From: Thalassotalea loyana
GTDB lineage: Bacteria; Pseudomonadota; Gammaproteobacteria; Enterobacterales; Alteromonadaceae
Reading direction: 5' to 3'
NCBI RefSeq assembly: GCF_030161435.1
Contig: NZ_BSSV01000005.1
Span: 186,001 to 250,000 of the forward strand
DNA length: 64,000 nucleotides
The position numbers were made by a program, and so were the translations under genes. Shown one piece after another: positions 19,114 to 28,168 of this stretch (positions within the stretch are counted from its first letter, which is position 1; every line of letters starts with the position of its first letter). The notes under the pieces are model-generated. The model ran no database searches, was not told the origin of the DNA, and worked only from the letters and a program-made list of their open reading frames with translations.

Positions 19114-20982
19114 TTGAATCTAAGATGGATCAATCTTTTTGTCTTGATTTTGTCTTGTGGGGTTAGCCACCTTACGTTCGCTCAATCTAGCATCGAAAAA
19201 AGCGTCGAGCAAAATACTCAGCAAATTGACTTCTATTACGAAGAAGGCAGTGAAAAGTTACCCGCTGATAAGGTGGTAACCCTAGCTCAAAAAGTCATTC
19301 GTTCGCGTCGTAATTACCATGGCGATACCATAGCAAAAACCTACGTTCTACTTGCCGATGTTGCGATTAATAAAGGTGATATGGAACAAGCGCGCCAATT
19401 CTCTCTTGATGGCTTAAAGGTTATTTCCCTCGATCGAAAAACGCGCTTAGAGCTGCTGTTAAAAGTTGCCATGGCCAATTACAGCCAAGGCCAATTTGAG
19501 CAAGTAAAAGAACGAGCTGATGAGGTCTTAAACCTGGCCTCTGAAGAGGATATTACTTGTCGGCTTAAAGCACTAGGTTATCGAGCCGTTTACTTTGCTT
19601 TGACTTCTCAATACGAAGAGGCAGTGGCTGAGCTAGAGTTAATTAATCGCATTACGCAACGTTTTCAAAATTACGCAGAACATGTTGAGCTACTTGAAAT
19701 CTTGGCTACGGCATATCACTACCTAGAAGATTATGAGACAGCGGTTAATTTACAATTAAAGGTATTAAAATTACGTTTTGAACTGAGCCAGCTTAAACGG
19801 TTAGGTGATACTTATTACGCGCTCGCCTCAGCTTATTGGAAAATGGGCCGACTGGACGATGCATACAATGCTTACTGGGAAGCTAAAGTTGAAGCAGAAA
19901 ATGCAAATGCGCCAATTCGTTTGGCGTATGCTGAGCTTGGTTTGGGTCTGGTGCTACTTGATCAAGGCAGTATGATTGAATCACAGCAGCGCTTAGAGCA
20001 TGCTGAAAGTAATTTTCAAGGGCAAAACCTTACCAAGCCTTATCTCACCGCGCTCATTAACTTAGCTAAAGTCTCTTTTGAATTATCGGAAGACGATTAT
20101 GTTAAAACATTACTACTTAAAGCAGAGCATCTTGCGCAAAATATGGAGTTAACGTCTGATCAGGTAGAGCTGTATCGTCTGCTAAGCCAACTATACGCGA
20201 ATGAACAGCAATATGAATTGGCCTGGCAGTATCAGCAACAATACTTAGATGCGTCTGAAAAACACTTAGCCTCGGTCAATCAATATCGATATACCAAAGT
20301 GGCCATGCAAACTCCACAAGCACCCCAAGCGCAAGCAAGGCAGATTGCACTCGACTTAGCCGATAAGACCAAATTGGAAGCTGAATATAATCAGCGGTAC
20401 CAAGAAAAGAATCAGGTTATCATAAGCTTAGGTATTATTATTGTGCTGTTAAGCGCTTCTCTTGTCATTTTGTTATTAATTCGACGCCGAGATAAGCACT
20501 CTTTAGCATACAAAGAGCAAGAGACTCCAGTGGATATGCTTGCTAGTAGCGCTAAAACCAAGCAAATGTACCAATCGGCATTTAAAAAAGCTCGACGTTA
20601 TGAATATCCTATCTGTGTTGCCTATATCAAAGTGACTAATTGGAACGATTTGTTATTCAGAACGAATCGAAAAGGTCTGGATGAGGCAAAACGCTCAATT
20701 GCAACCGTGGTTAATGAGTACATTGAAGAATTTGATTTAGCAGGTGAACTCAATAGTAGTGAATATTTGCTGATCTTCCCGCACCAAACACTGGATGATG
20801 TCAATCTCAAGATTAAAGCGTTAACGGAAGCCCTTCGTGTAAGATTTTTTGCAAACTTAGGTGATTTTGTTGTCTATTTTAATTATGCTGTTGACTCTCC
20901 AACGGTGCAAGATATTGAACCGTATATCTTTTTATCGCGTTTAACTGATTCGATTAAAGAAGAAGAACAATATAAAACTTAA
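19114..20982 (+). CDS. TPR-repeat membrane protein with degenerate GGDEF-like C-terminal domain
   Basis: About 622 aa from a TTG start at 19114. I prefer this to a TTG at 19090 because AAAGGGG stands just before it and the result begins with a clean signal peptide (cleavage near LTFAQS). Tetratricopeptide-type helical repeats run from about residue 35 to 385 in the periplasm. A short linker and one membrane helix (IIISLGIIIVLLSASLVILLLI) follow, then a cytoplasmic domain shaped like GGDEF but with NSSEY where GGEEF should be. It probably lacks cyclase activity and acts as a receptor or scaffold. It forms a two-gene unit with the next gene (15-base gap). Confidence 0.82.
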   Translation: MNLRWINLFVLILSCGVSHLTFAQSSIEKSVEQNTQQIDFYYEEGSEKLPADKVVTLAQKVIRSRRNYHGDTIAKTYVLLADVAINKGDMEQARQFSLDGLKVISLDRKTRLELLLKVAMANYSQGQFEQVKERADEVLNLASEEDITCRLKALGYRAVYFALTSQYEEAVAELELINRITQRFQNYAEHVELLEILATAYHYLEDYETAVNLQLKVLKLRFELSQLKRLGDTYYALASAYWKMGRLDDAYNAYWEAKVEAENANAPIRLAYAELGLGLVLLDQGSMIESQQRLEHAESNFQGQNLTKPYLTALINLAKVSFELSEDDYVKTLLLKAEHLAQNMELTSDQVELYRLLSQLYANEQQYELAWQYQQQYLDASEKHLASVNQYRYTKVAMQTPQAPQAQARQIALDLADKTKLEAEYNQRYQEKNQVIISLGIIIVLLSASLVILLLIRRRDKHSLAYKEQETPVDMLASSAKTKQMYQSAFKKARRYEYPICVAYIKVTNWNDLLFRTNRKGLDEAKRSIATVVNEYIEEFDLAGELNSSEYLLIFPHQTLDDVNLKIKALTEALRVRFFANLGDFVVYFNYAVDSPTVQDIEPYIFLSRLTDSIKEEEQYKT

Positions 20983-20997
20983 TGTACAAGGAAAGCT

Positions 20998-21516
20998 ATG
21001 TTTTTAGTTATTGGTGTTATTGCTATCTTGGTGCTGATTAGTATTTACTTATTTTACCGCGCAGAGCACTTCAAAAAAGAAATTAGTGCTTATAAACGCG
21101 AAGCAAAAATATCGAAGCAAGAAAATTTGTCTATTGCTAATGCCGTAGTTTTAGCAGCAACTCGACATCAAGACATTCTAAAACGTCGTTTAAGTAAGCT
21201 CCAAGACAAAGTTAGTGCTGAAGAAGAAATGAAGCATGAATTATTAGTGATGTCTTATTTACTCAGTCAGTATTCGAATGTGTACCGCGAACTATTGAAA
21301 GGTGATGAACCCATAAATCAACTATATAGCAAATGCCTTGGTGAAACGGGTAATCGATATTTTAACGATATTGACGAATATATTCGCGAATGTGATGCTA
21401 GTATCCGCAAAATGTGGGTAAGCAAAGATCACTGCGTGTTCATAACGTTTATTGATATATTGTTGGAAATTCAGCAAAAACAAATGCTGAGTAAAAATAA
21501 GAAAGAAATCGCTTAA
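20998..21516 (+). CDS. Membrane-anchored protein of unknown function
   Basis: A 172-aa protein that I do not recognise. One N-terminal membrane helix (FLVIGVIAILVLISIYLFY, about residues 2-20) is followed by a long charged helical region with coiled-coil character (about 22-85) and a C-terminal domain with two conserved-looking cysteines. It follows the TPR/GGDEF-like gene by 15 bases, with a GGAAAG ribosome site, so the two proteins probably work together at the inner membrane. A strong terminator follows. Confidence 0.75.
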   Translation: MFLVIGVIAILVLISIYLFYRAEHFKKEISAYKREAKISKQENLSIANAVVLAATRHQDILKRRLSKLQDKVSAEEEMKHELLVMSYLLSQYSNVYRELLKGDEPINQLYSKCLGETGNRYFNDIDEYIRECDASIRKMWVSKDHCVFITFIDILLEIQQKQMLSKNKKEIA

Positions 21517-21546
21517 GGTAGGAAGATCAAATTTTAGATAAAAAAG

Positions 21547-21568
21547 AAGCGCTCTGTAGCGCTTTTTT
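21547..21568. terminator. Intrinsic terminator
   Basis: AAGCGCT - CTGT - AGCGCTTTTTT. It serves the TPR operon (+). The upstream A-run gives a T-run on the minus strand too, so it can also end the convergent small gene, whose stop codon at 21567 touches it. Confidence 0.88.
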
Positions 21569-21821
21569 AATGTCTGATTTCAATATCAGGTGATGTGTTT
21601 ATTTCACCGTCATCAGAAATAGTTGCGGCATTTCCGTTGCATAGCAATACAGCGAGGCTTCCTCGACTGCTGTTCCTGATAAATGTTAAGTCATAGCCAA
21701 ATTGCGTTAAACTGCTTGCAGCAAACTTTTGAGCTAATGTTAACTTGTCCCATAGAGCAGATTGTTCCGGGCAATATTGACGCCTCTCTAACAACACTTC
21801 TCTTTCACGTAACGCTTGCAT
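21567..21821 (-). CDS. Small hypothetical protein
   Basis: An 84-aa soluble protein that I cannot assign. It has a basic N-terminal helix (ALREREVLLERRQ), then LTLAQKFAASSLTQFGYDL and a beta-rich half ending in NAATISDDGEINTSPDIEIRH. It is supported as a real gene by its position between a terminator and a 220-base upstream region, by the lack of a competing gene on the other strand, and by its protein-like composition. The region upstream (21822-22043) shows no other gene. Confidence 0.65.
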   Translation of the reverse strand: MQALREREVLLERRQYCPEQSALWDKLTLAQKFAASSLTQFGYDLTFIRNSSRGSLAVLLCNGNAATISDDGEINTSPDIEIRH

Positions 21822-22043
21822 TGCTTACCTCAAATATTAGTAATCTTATGAGTAAGTTACTTCTTTAACCATAAGTGAGTCCAACATAAACTAGTTTGAT
21901 TGCTTATTCAACAATCAGAACGAAAAAAAACCAAAATTCCCACACTGATAGTACCAGTATGTTGTAATTCCATTTGTGATTATTACGTTTGCTCTTGTTA
22001 TAATAGACCACAACAATCGAAATAAATTTCATCTAGAGCCCCT

Positions 22044-22901
22044 ATGAGTCAAGTATTAACGGATTTACTCGAACTATTATCATTAGAAAAGATCGAACAC
22101 GGAATTTATCGTGGCCAAAGTCAAGATCTTGGTTTTAAAGCGTTATTTGGTGGCCAGGTCATGGGACAGGCATTGTCTGCGGCGCAAAATACGGTGGAAG
22201 CCGACCGAATGGTTCATTCATTACATTCGTACTTTTTATTACCGGGTGATGCACAAAAACCGGTGATATATGACGTGGAAACCATTAGGGATGGCCGCAC
22301 TGTTTCAACACGACGGGTGAAAGCGATTCAAAATGGTAAGGCGATTTTTTACATGACAGCGTCGTTTCAACCGTTTTCTGAAGGTTTTGATCATCAAGAT
22401 AAAATGCCGGAAGTTGATGGGCCTAATGGCATCGCGTCATTTCAGGATTTTATTGCCGAAAACCAAGCGTTTTTCCCTGACCCGATTAAAGCGAAGTTCT
22501 TGGCAGAAAAGCCGATCGAAATTCGTCCAGTGCAAGTTTATGATTGGGTGAAGCCACAAAAAATGGCACCAGCATGTGATATGTGGATAAAGACCACCGG
22601 TGCACTACCGGATGATTTACGAACCCACATGTATATGCTGGCCTATACCTCTGACTATCATTTTTTACCTACATCCTTATACCCTCATAGTGCCTCACAT
22701 TGGCACGGTAACATTCAAATCGCTACGATTGATCACGCGATGTGGTTTCATCGTCCATTTAGGTTTGATGACTGGTTGCTATATTCGATGGAAAGTCCAT
22801 CAGCAAGCAATGGCCGCGGGTTGGTTCGAGGGAAAATATTTAATCAACAAGGTGAACTTGTTGCTTCAACAGTACAAGAGGGTGTGATTCGTCCTGTTTA
22901 G
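22044..22901 (+). CDS. tesB: Acyl-CoA thioesterase II
   Basis: A 285-aa double-hotdog protein, the same size as E. coli TesB. It shows the family stretches GLKALFGGQVMGQALSAA-like (here FKALFGGQVMGQALSAAQ), HSLHSYFLLPGD, a central DMWIKTTGALP, and DHAMWFHRPFR near the C terminus, which contains the catalytic Asp. It hydrolyses medium- and long-chain acyl-CoA to free acid and CoA in the cytoplasm. It is single and convergent with ybdG. Confidence 0.95.
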   Translation: MSQVLTDLLELLSLEKIEHGIYRGQSQDLGFKALFGGQVMGQALSAAQNTVEADRMVHSLHSYFLLPGDAQKPVIYDVETIRDGRTVSTRRVKAIQNGKAIFYMTASFQPFSEGFDHQDKMPEVDGPNGIASFQDFIAENQAFFPDPIKAKFLAEKPIEIRPVQVYDWVKPQKMAPACDMWIKTTGALPDDLRTHMYMLAYTSDYHFLPTSLYPHSASHWHGNIQIATIDHAMWFHRPFRFDDWLLYSMESPSASNGRGLVRGKIFNQQGELVASTVQEGVIRPV

Positions 22902-22925
22902 GCACGATGAATGCACCCTTTATAT

Positions 22926-24164
22926 TTAATGATTGTTTTTATGCCAGTCGTAACCACTGGGTAGTTGAAAGATACGTAAGTTAAAGATTGGCGCAATGGC
23001 ATAAAGATGATCAAAAATATCAGCCTGAATGCCTTCATAGCTTATCCAGCGTTTATCTTTACTGAAAAAGTAAAGTTCTAGTGGCAAGCCTTTCGCGTCT
23101 ACTGGCAGTTGTCGTACCATGCAAGTCATTGCGTGGTTGACCTGCGCATGTTGCTTTAAATAGAGTGAAATATAGGCTCTAAACGTTCCTATATTCGTGA
23201 GCTGTCTCGCATTGATATCATTGGTGGCAATATTCTTCTTTGTTGCGTCAGCCGTTAATTCATTCAACTTTTCTTCAATGTAAGGCGCTAGGATGGTTAA
23301 GTGTTTGAGCTTTTCTAAATCATCCAGCTGATAGAAATAAATGCTATTAGTATCGACATTAATTGTGCGCTTAATTCTTCTTCCACCAGAAACTTTCATT
23401 CCGTGCCAGTTCTTGAATGAGCCTGAGGTCAGCGCGTAAGTTGGTACCGTCACAATAGTTTTATCAAAATTTTGAATTTTTACCGTCGTTAAGCCAATTT
23501 CCAATACATCACCATCGGCACCATATTTAGGTAATTCCACCCAATCACCTACCGTCACCATTTTGTTTGCCGAGATTTGCATACTTGCAGCAAATCCTTT
23601 AATCGTGTCTTGAAAAACTAACATTAAGGCAGCCGCAATCGCCCCTAAACCACTGAGTAAATACATCGGTGAGCGATCTATGATGTATGAAATAGACAGA
23701 ATTACGGCAACCAAATACACCGTCAATTTCATAATTTGGATAATTGGGTTGAGCGGAATATAGCGTTCTTGCGCAATTGCATCATATTGTTTGTTGATGA
23801 CATTCAATAAGGCACTGATCGTTTTAGCTACCTGGAAACTAATCGTACACTTGGCGGCGATAATCAGGAGGTGAGTTGCTGCATGGTCCTGGTCTAGAAT
23901 AAAAGGTGCAGAAAAGATAATGGCGATGCTAGGTAAAATCGCCGTTGCTTTGGTAAATACATGTTCTTGTTGCAGTAAATCATCGTATTTATTACGGGAT
24001 TTCATCACCGCCTTTTCGATAAGTGAGGTGATAGGGTATTTGGCAACATAATGAGCAATCAGGGCAATAATAATGATGAGCATGATTCCCGACGATTTCT
24101 CGACAAGATTCAGGGTTTGTTGACTTGCTCCATAGGTTGCTAAAAAGTCTAACACGCTATCCAT
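22926..24164 (-). CDS. ybdG: Small-conductance mechanosensitive channel, YbdG (MscM) type
   Basis: A 412-aa inner-membrane protein with several N-terminal helices, then the MscS pore and beta domain. The block LPKYGADGDVLEIGLTTVKIQNFDKTI and the GGRRIKR insertion near residue 260 match E. coli YbdG (415 aa) rather than MscS or MscK, and the C-terminal YEGIQADIFDHLYAI region also matches. YbdG contributes to osmotic-shock protection. It is followed on the same strand by nothing nearer than the convergent tesB. Upstream, yihG ends 22 bases away, so the two may be co-transcribed. Confidence 0.85.
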   Translation of the reverse strand: MDSVLDFLATYGASQQTLNLVEKSSGIMLIIIIALIAHYVAKYPITSLIEKAVMKSRNKYDDLLQQEHVFTKATAILPSIAIIFSAPFILDQDHAATHLLIIAAKCTISFQVAKTISALLNVINKQYDAIAQERYIPLNPIIQIMKLTVYLVAVILSISYIIDRSPMYLLSGLGAIAAALMLVFQDTIKGFAASMQISANKMVTVGDWVELPKYGADGDVLEIGLTTVKIQNFDKTIVTVPTYALTSGSFKNWHGMKVSGGRRIKRTINVDTNSIYFYQLDDLEKLKHLTILAPYIEEKLNELTADATKKNIATNDINARQLTNIGTFRAYISLYLKQHAQVNHAMTCMVRQLPVDAKGLPLELYFFSKDKRWISYEGIQADIFDHLYAIAPIFNLRIFQLPSGYDWHKNNH

Positions 24165-24185
24165 AGTAGTTACCCTCTATTATTT

Positions 24186-25085
24186 CTATTGCTTAGTTTG
24201 CTCTGCCATCAATTTTAATTGCTCATCTTTTTCGAGCCATAGCTTGTTGAGCCATTGCTGGAATGATTGTTTAAATACCTTATCATTGAAGTAATCGCCT
24301 GACATTTGTTCATTAATATCAAAGGTATCAACTTTTACTTTAATTGTTTGCACTTGCCCTGAAATAAATTGCCAAAAAGTTGGAATTTCTTGTGGGTAAT
24401 GGATGGTCACATTGACTACCTTTGTGAGATGTTTGCCCATTGCATCTAACACATAGGCGATACCGCCTGCTTTAGGGCGTAATAAGTGGCTAAACGGCGA
24501 TTTTTGTTTAGTGTGTTTAGCTTGCGTAAAACGTGTACCTTCGATGAAATTCATGATGCTCACAGGTTTATGCTTAAATTTTTCGCATGCCTTTCGAGTT
24601 GTTTGAATATCTGTTCCAATTAAATGAGGGTTCTTTTTCAGAAAAGCTTGGCTGTAACGCTTCATAAACGGGAAGTCTAATGCCCACCATGCAAGCCCAA
24701 TAACAGGGACATAAATTAACTCTTTTTTAAGGAAAAACTTTAAGAAAGGGATTTGACCAAGCATGATGCGCTGCAGGACAAGAATATCAACCCAGCTTTG
24801 GTGATTGCTGATGACTAAGTACCAGTCATTAAGTTTCAAATTACCGAGGCCGTCAACATCAATCTTGGTACCGATAAATAGTTTTTGATTGAGCGTGTTA
24901 ACTGCCACCCAACTATTGGCCATTGCATCAAGCAGGTAACTCATTAACTTTTGCCAAGGTGCAACTGGGATAAGTAGCTTAAATATCGAGCCAATGAAAA
25001 TGGGTACAAACCAAAATAAGGTGTTGATAACATAAATTAAAAATGACAAACAGCCGATAATGATGGCTGGTAAAAAACGCAACAT
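24186..25085 (-). CDS. yihG: Lysophospholipid acyltransferase family protein YihG
   Basis: A 299-aa protein with N-terminal membrane helices and a PlsC-type acyltransferase domain. The catalytic HX4D motif appears as NHQSWVDI, and the acceptor-binding motif as FIEGTRFT. The string RPKAGGIAYVLDAMGK and the C-terminal KSFQQWLNKLW-like end align with E. coli YihG, an inner-membrane 1-acyl-sn-glycerol-3-phosphate acyltransferase paralogue of PlsC. It sits between speA (12-base gap) and ybdG on the minus strand. Confidence 0.88.
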   Translation of the reverse strand: MLRFLPAIIIGCLSFLIYVINTLFWFVPIFIGSIFKLLIPVAPWQKLMSYLLDAMANSWVAVNTLNQKLFIGTKIDVDGLGNLKLNDWYLVISNHQSWVDILVLQRIMLGQIPFLKFFLKKELIYVPVIGLAWWALDFPFMKRYSQAFLKKNPHLIGTDIQTTRKACEKFKHKPVSIMNFIEGTRFTQAKHTKQKSPFSHLLRPKAGGIAYVLDAMGKHLTKVVNVTIHYPQEIPTFWQFISGQVQTIKVKVDTFDINEQMSGDYFNDKVFKQSFQQWLNKLWLEKDEQLKLMAEQTKQ

Positions 25086-25097
25086 AACTATCTCTTT

Positions 25098-26975
25098 TTA
25101 TTCTTCAAAGTAGGTGTAGCCGTCGATGCTTTCACTTAATTCGGCTAACAATGCATCCCTGTATTGTTCTGATACTTTACTGTTTTTTAGTCTTTTTTGA
25201 TAGTTTTCTAGCATACCTTTCTTATTAAAATGAACGGTTTCTAGGACATCTGCGGCGGATTCTCCTTTAATGAACTCTTTTATTTCATATCCTTGTTCTG
25301 TGGTTTCGATGTGAACAGAATCGGTGTCACCAAAAAGGTTATGTAAATCACCAAGAATTTCTTGATAGGCGCCGACCATAAACATGGCTAAGTAATAGGG
25401 AGACTTTTCATTAAAGTCAGGCGTGGCAAGGCTCGATTCAATGCCATTTTCGTCGACATATTGTTTTATCTGGCCATCTGAATCACAGGTAATGTCTTGT
25501 ATGATGACACGGTTATTCAGTGGTTCGTTTAACTGTGATATCGGCATAATAGGGAAAAGTTGCTCAATCCCCCAAGCATCAGGCATCGATTGAAATAATG
25601 AGAAATTACAAAACAGCTTATCGGCTAATTTTTCATTAAGCCTATCGATTAAATCTAAATGTGCACGATGAGACGGTTTTAAAGTTTTGTGAATCTGTCG
25701 AAGACAATAAAAATACCATTGCTCTACTTGGGCCCATTGAGTCAGGGTAATTTGGCCACTGGTATACTGGCTATGTGCATCGCTAAAAGCATGCTTGGCG
25801 TCATGGTAACTTTCTAAAGCACTGCGAACAGTTAACTCTGTCGTTAATGACGCAAGTACTTGCAATTGACGTGGGGCTTGAGCATCAGGCTCGCTCGGTT
25901 GATTTTTTCCAAGAGCGGCCTCTCGCTCTATTACATTGGTAATTAACACCGCGTGATGGGCTGTCATTGCACGACCCGATTCAGAAATTATATCGGGGTG
26001 CGGTAAATCAAGTGCTTCACATGCGTCAGCTAAGCCGTTGACAATATTTTTGGCATACTCTTCGATTGAATAATTCATAGAACAGGCGCTGCGAGAGCGA
26101 CTACCGTCATAGTCGACACCTAAGCCACCGCCTACATCAACACAAGTAATATTGATGCCTAATTGTCTTAGTTGTGCATAATGTTGAGCACATTCGTGCA
26201 TGGCATCGTGAATATCACGGATATTGGCAACCTGTGAACCGATATGAAAGTGAACGAGATTAAGCAGGTGCAGTGCATCGTTTTCTTGAAGTAATTTAAC
26301 GGCCTCAAGCAGCTGGCTGGCGTTTAAACCGAATTTACCTTTTTCTCCGCCTGTATTTTGCCATTTACCTTTAGCCGCAGAATGTAATTTTATTCTAATG
26401 CCTAGCCAAGGGTGAGGTTGATTCGGATCGTAATTCGCTAAAAAGGTTCTTAATTCCGTTAGCTTCTCTATCACAACACATACATCATGGCCCATTTGTG
26501 CGCCAATCGTTGCAATGCGCAAGAACTCTGAATCTTTGTAACCATTGCAGATGATTTTAATTGGTTCGGTGGTTACACCTAAAATAGCCAGTAGTTCGGG
26601 CTTACTGCCCGCTTCTAACCCAACTTTGCCGTCACTATCTTTGAGAAGGTGTTCAACAACGCTAAATTGTTGATTCACTTTTATTGGGTAAACAGCAGTG
26701 TAACGACCGGAATAGTCTCTGAGCGCTTTTGCCTGTTTAAATGCAGTCACAAGGCGTGAAACACGATGTTGTAAAATGTCTGTAAAACGCACTAATACGG
26801 GCAGGGTAACGCCTTCATTCTGAAGTTTGGGTACTAGGTTAGCCAGGTCTATCGTGCTTGAGTTATCTAAGCCTTTAGGGTGGGCGATCACATTACCCGC
26901 ACGACTAATACTAAAGTAGCCCGAGCTCCATGCATTAACATTGTATAAATCAGGTTGTGTTTGTTGTTCTGCCAT
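25098..26975 (-). CDS. speA: Biosynthetic arginine decarboxylase
   Basis: A 625-aa PLP-dependent decarboxylase (E. coli 658 aa). It turns arginine into agmatine, the first step of putrescine synthesis by the agmatine route. I chose the ATG at 26975 (MAEQQTQPD). A longer frame reaches back to 27104, but that extension would overlap speE and has no family similarity. Visible are YPIKVNQQ with the PLP lysine near residue 95, the LVHFHIGSQ block, and the C-terminal GAYQEILGDLHNLFGD signature. It is divergent from speE, with 119 bases between. Confidence 0.95.
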   Translation of the reverse strand: MAEQQTQPDLYNVNAWSSGYFSISRAGNVIAHPKGLDNSSTIDLANLVPKLQNEGVTLPVLVRFTDILQHRVSRLVTAFKQAKALRDYSGRYTAVYPIKVNQQFSVVEHLLKDSDGKVGLEAGSKPELLAILGVTTEPIKIICNGYKDSEFLRIATIGAQMGHDVCVVIEKLTELRTFLANYDPNQPHPWLGIRIKLHSAAKGKWQNTGGEKGKFGLNASQLLEAVKLLQENDALHLLNLVHFHIGSQVANIRDIHDAMHECAQHYAQLRQLGINITCVDVGGGLGVDYDGSRSRSACSMNYSIEEYAKNIVNGLADACEALDLPHPDIISESGRAMTAHHAVLITNVIEREAALGKNQPSEPDAQAPRQLQVLASLTTELTVRSALESYHDAKHAFSDAHSQYTSGQITLTQWAQVEQWYFYCLRQIHKTLKPSHRAHLDLIDRLNEKLADKLFCNFSLFQSMPDAWGIEQLFPIMPISQLNEPLNNRVIIQDITCDSDGQIKQYVDENGIESSLATPDFNEKSPYYLAMFMVGAYQEILGDLHNLFGDTDSVHIETTEQGYEIKEFIKGESAADVLETVHFNKKGMLENYQKRLKNSKVSEQYRDALLAELSESIDGYTYFEE

Positions 26976-27094
26976 CTTGTATTTTCTACACACAATAAGT
27001 GAATTAATTTTAATGACAAAACCGCTGAGTTGCAGTATAAATCGCAAAATTTTGATTACACTAAAATAAACTTTAGTTTTGGTTTGAGGCAAAC

Positions 27095-27958
27095 ATGTCG
27101 ACATTCGAGCAAAAAAATTGGTTCACTGAAGTCCATGCAGACGTAGAAAGTGCTTATTCTTTAAAAATTACAGAAAAACTTGCTGAGCAACAGTCGCCAT
27201 TTCAAAAAGTGGAAATTTTCCAAACAACTCAGTTTGGTAAACTCATGACTATCGATGGCTGCACTATGGTCTCAAGTCGAGAGAACTTTCTATACCATGA
27301 AATGATGACGCACCCTGCGTTATTTACTCATGATAACCCTGAAACAGTTGTTATCATCGGTGGTGGTGATTGTGGCACGTTAAAAGAAGTGCTTAAGCAT
27401 CAGGGCGTGAAACAGGCCTATCAGATCGATATTGATGAAGTTGTTACACAAATGGCTGAGCAATACTTTCCTGAATTATGCGAATCAAATAATGACCCTC
27501 GTGCAACGATTATGTTCGATGACGGCATTAAATTTATGAAAGACGCAGCACCGAATTCGATTGATATTGTGATCGTAGATTCAACCGACCCGATTGGTCC
27601 TGGTGAAGGATTGTTCAATCATGCATTTTATGAATCTTGTTTAACTGCGCTCAAACCGGGTGGAATTCTCGTTCAGCAGAGTGAATCGCCGCTTTATCAT
27701 TTAAGTTTATTGACGGCTATGCGCCATGCCATGGAGGATGTCGGGTTTGCCGACTTACAAACTTTAAACTTTCCTCAACCAATTTACCCAAGTGGATGGT
27801 GGAGCTGTACACTAGCAAGAAAATCGCAAAGTATTGATGGTTTTAGAGAAGATGATGTTAAACAAGCTACTTTTGAAACTCTTTACTACAATGCTGAGAT
27901 TCATCAAGCGGCAAAAGCATTGCCAAACTTTGTTAAAAAGGCGTTTGCTCGCTCGTAG
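27095..27958 (+). CDS. speE: Spermidine synthase
   Basis: A 287-aa protein (E. coli 288) with the family motifs IIGGGDCGTLKEVLKH (nucleotide-binding loop), YQIDIDEVV, and the catalytic DSTDPIGPGEGLF region. It transfers an aminopropyl group from decarboxylated S-adenosylmethionine to putrescine. An AGG ribosome site lies before the ATG. Neither speD (S-adenosylmethionine decarboxylase) nor an agmatinase gene is adjacent, so the rest of the pathway must lie outside the window. Confidence 0.96.
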   Translation: MSTFEQKNWFTEVHADVESAYSLKITEKLAEQQSPFQKVEIFQTTQFGKLMTIDGCTMVSSRENFLYHEMMTHPALFTHDNPETVVIIGGGDCGTLKEVLKHQGVKQAYQIDIDEVVTQMAEQYFPELCESNNDPRATIMFDDGIKFMKDAAPNSIDIVIVDSTDPIGPGEGLFNHAFYESCLTALKPGGILVQQSESPLYHLSLLTAMRHAMEDVGFADLQTLNFPQPIYPSGWWSCTLARKSQSIDGFREDDVKQATFETLYYNAEIHQAAKALPNFVKKAFARS

Positions 27959-28168
27959 TCAAAAGGTGAAAAAAACGTCATTTTTTTGATATACCTCAAA
28001 TAATCTTTAATAAATGGTTGGAATAACTAGTTAAAACATTCTTTATGGAATGATTATTGATTTAACGTATTAAAAATTGCGTTTTTGTCTAAAAACAAAG
28101 CGAAAAGTTCATTGCTTATCCAGTTAATTAAGTTCATGCTAGGTGTGGATTGAAATAAAGGAGAAAAA

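Noticed and set aside
26976-27104. N-terminal extension of SpeA to 27104
   Set aside because: It would overlap the speE start on the other strand and adds a hydrophobic stretch not seen in SpeA. MAEQQTQPD at 26975 fits the family.
28010-28168. ArgR or other amino-acid regulator boxes upstream of proB
   Set aside because: Several AT-rich partial matches exist, but none has a convincing 18-base dyad. In such AT-rich sequence they are expected by chance.
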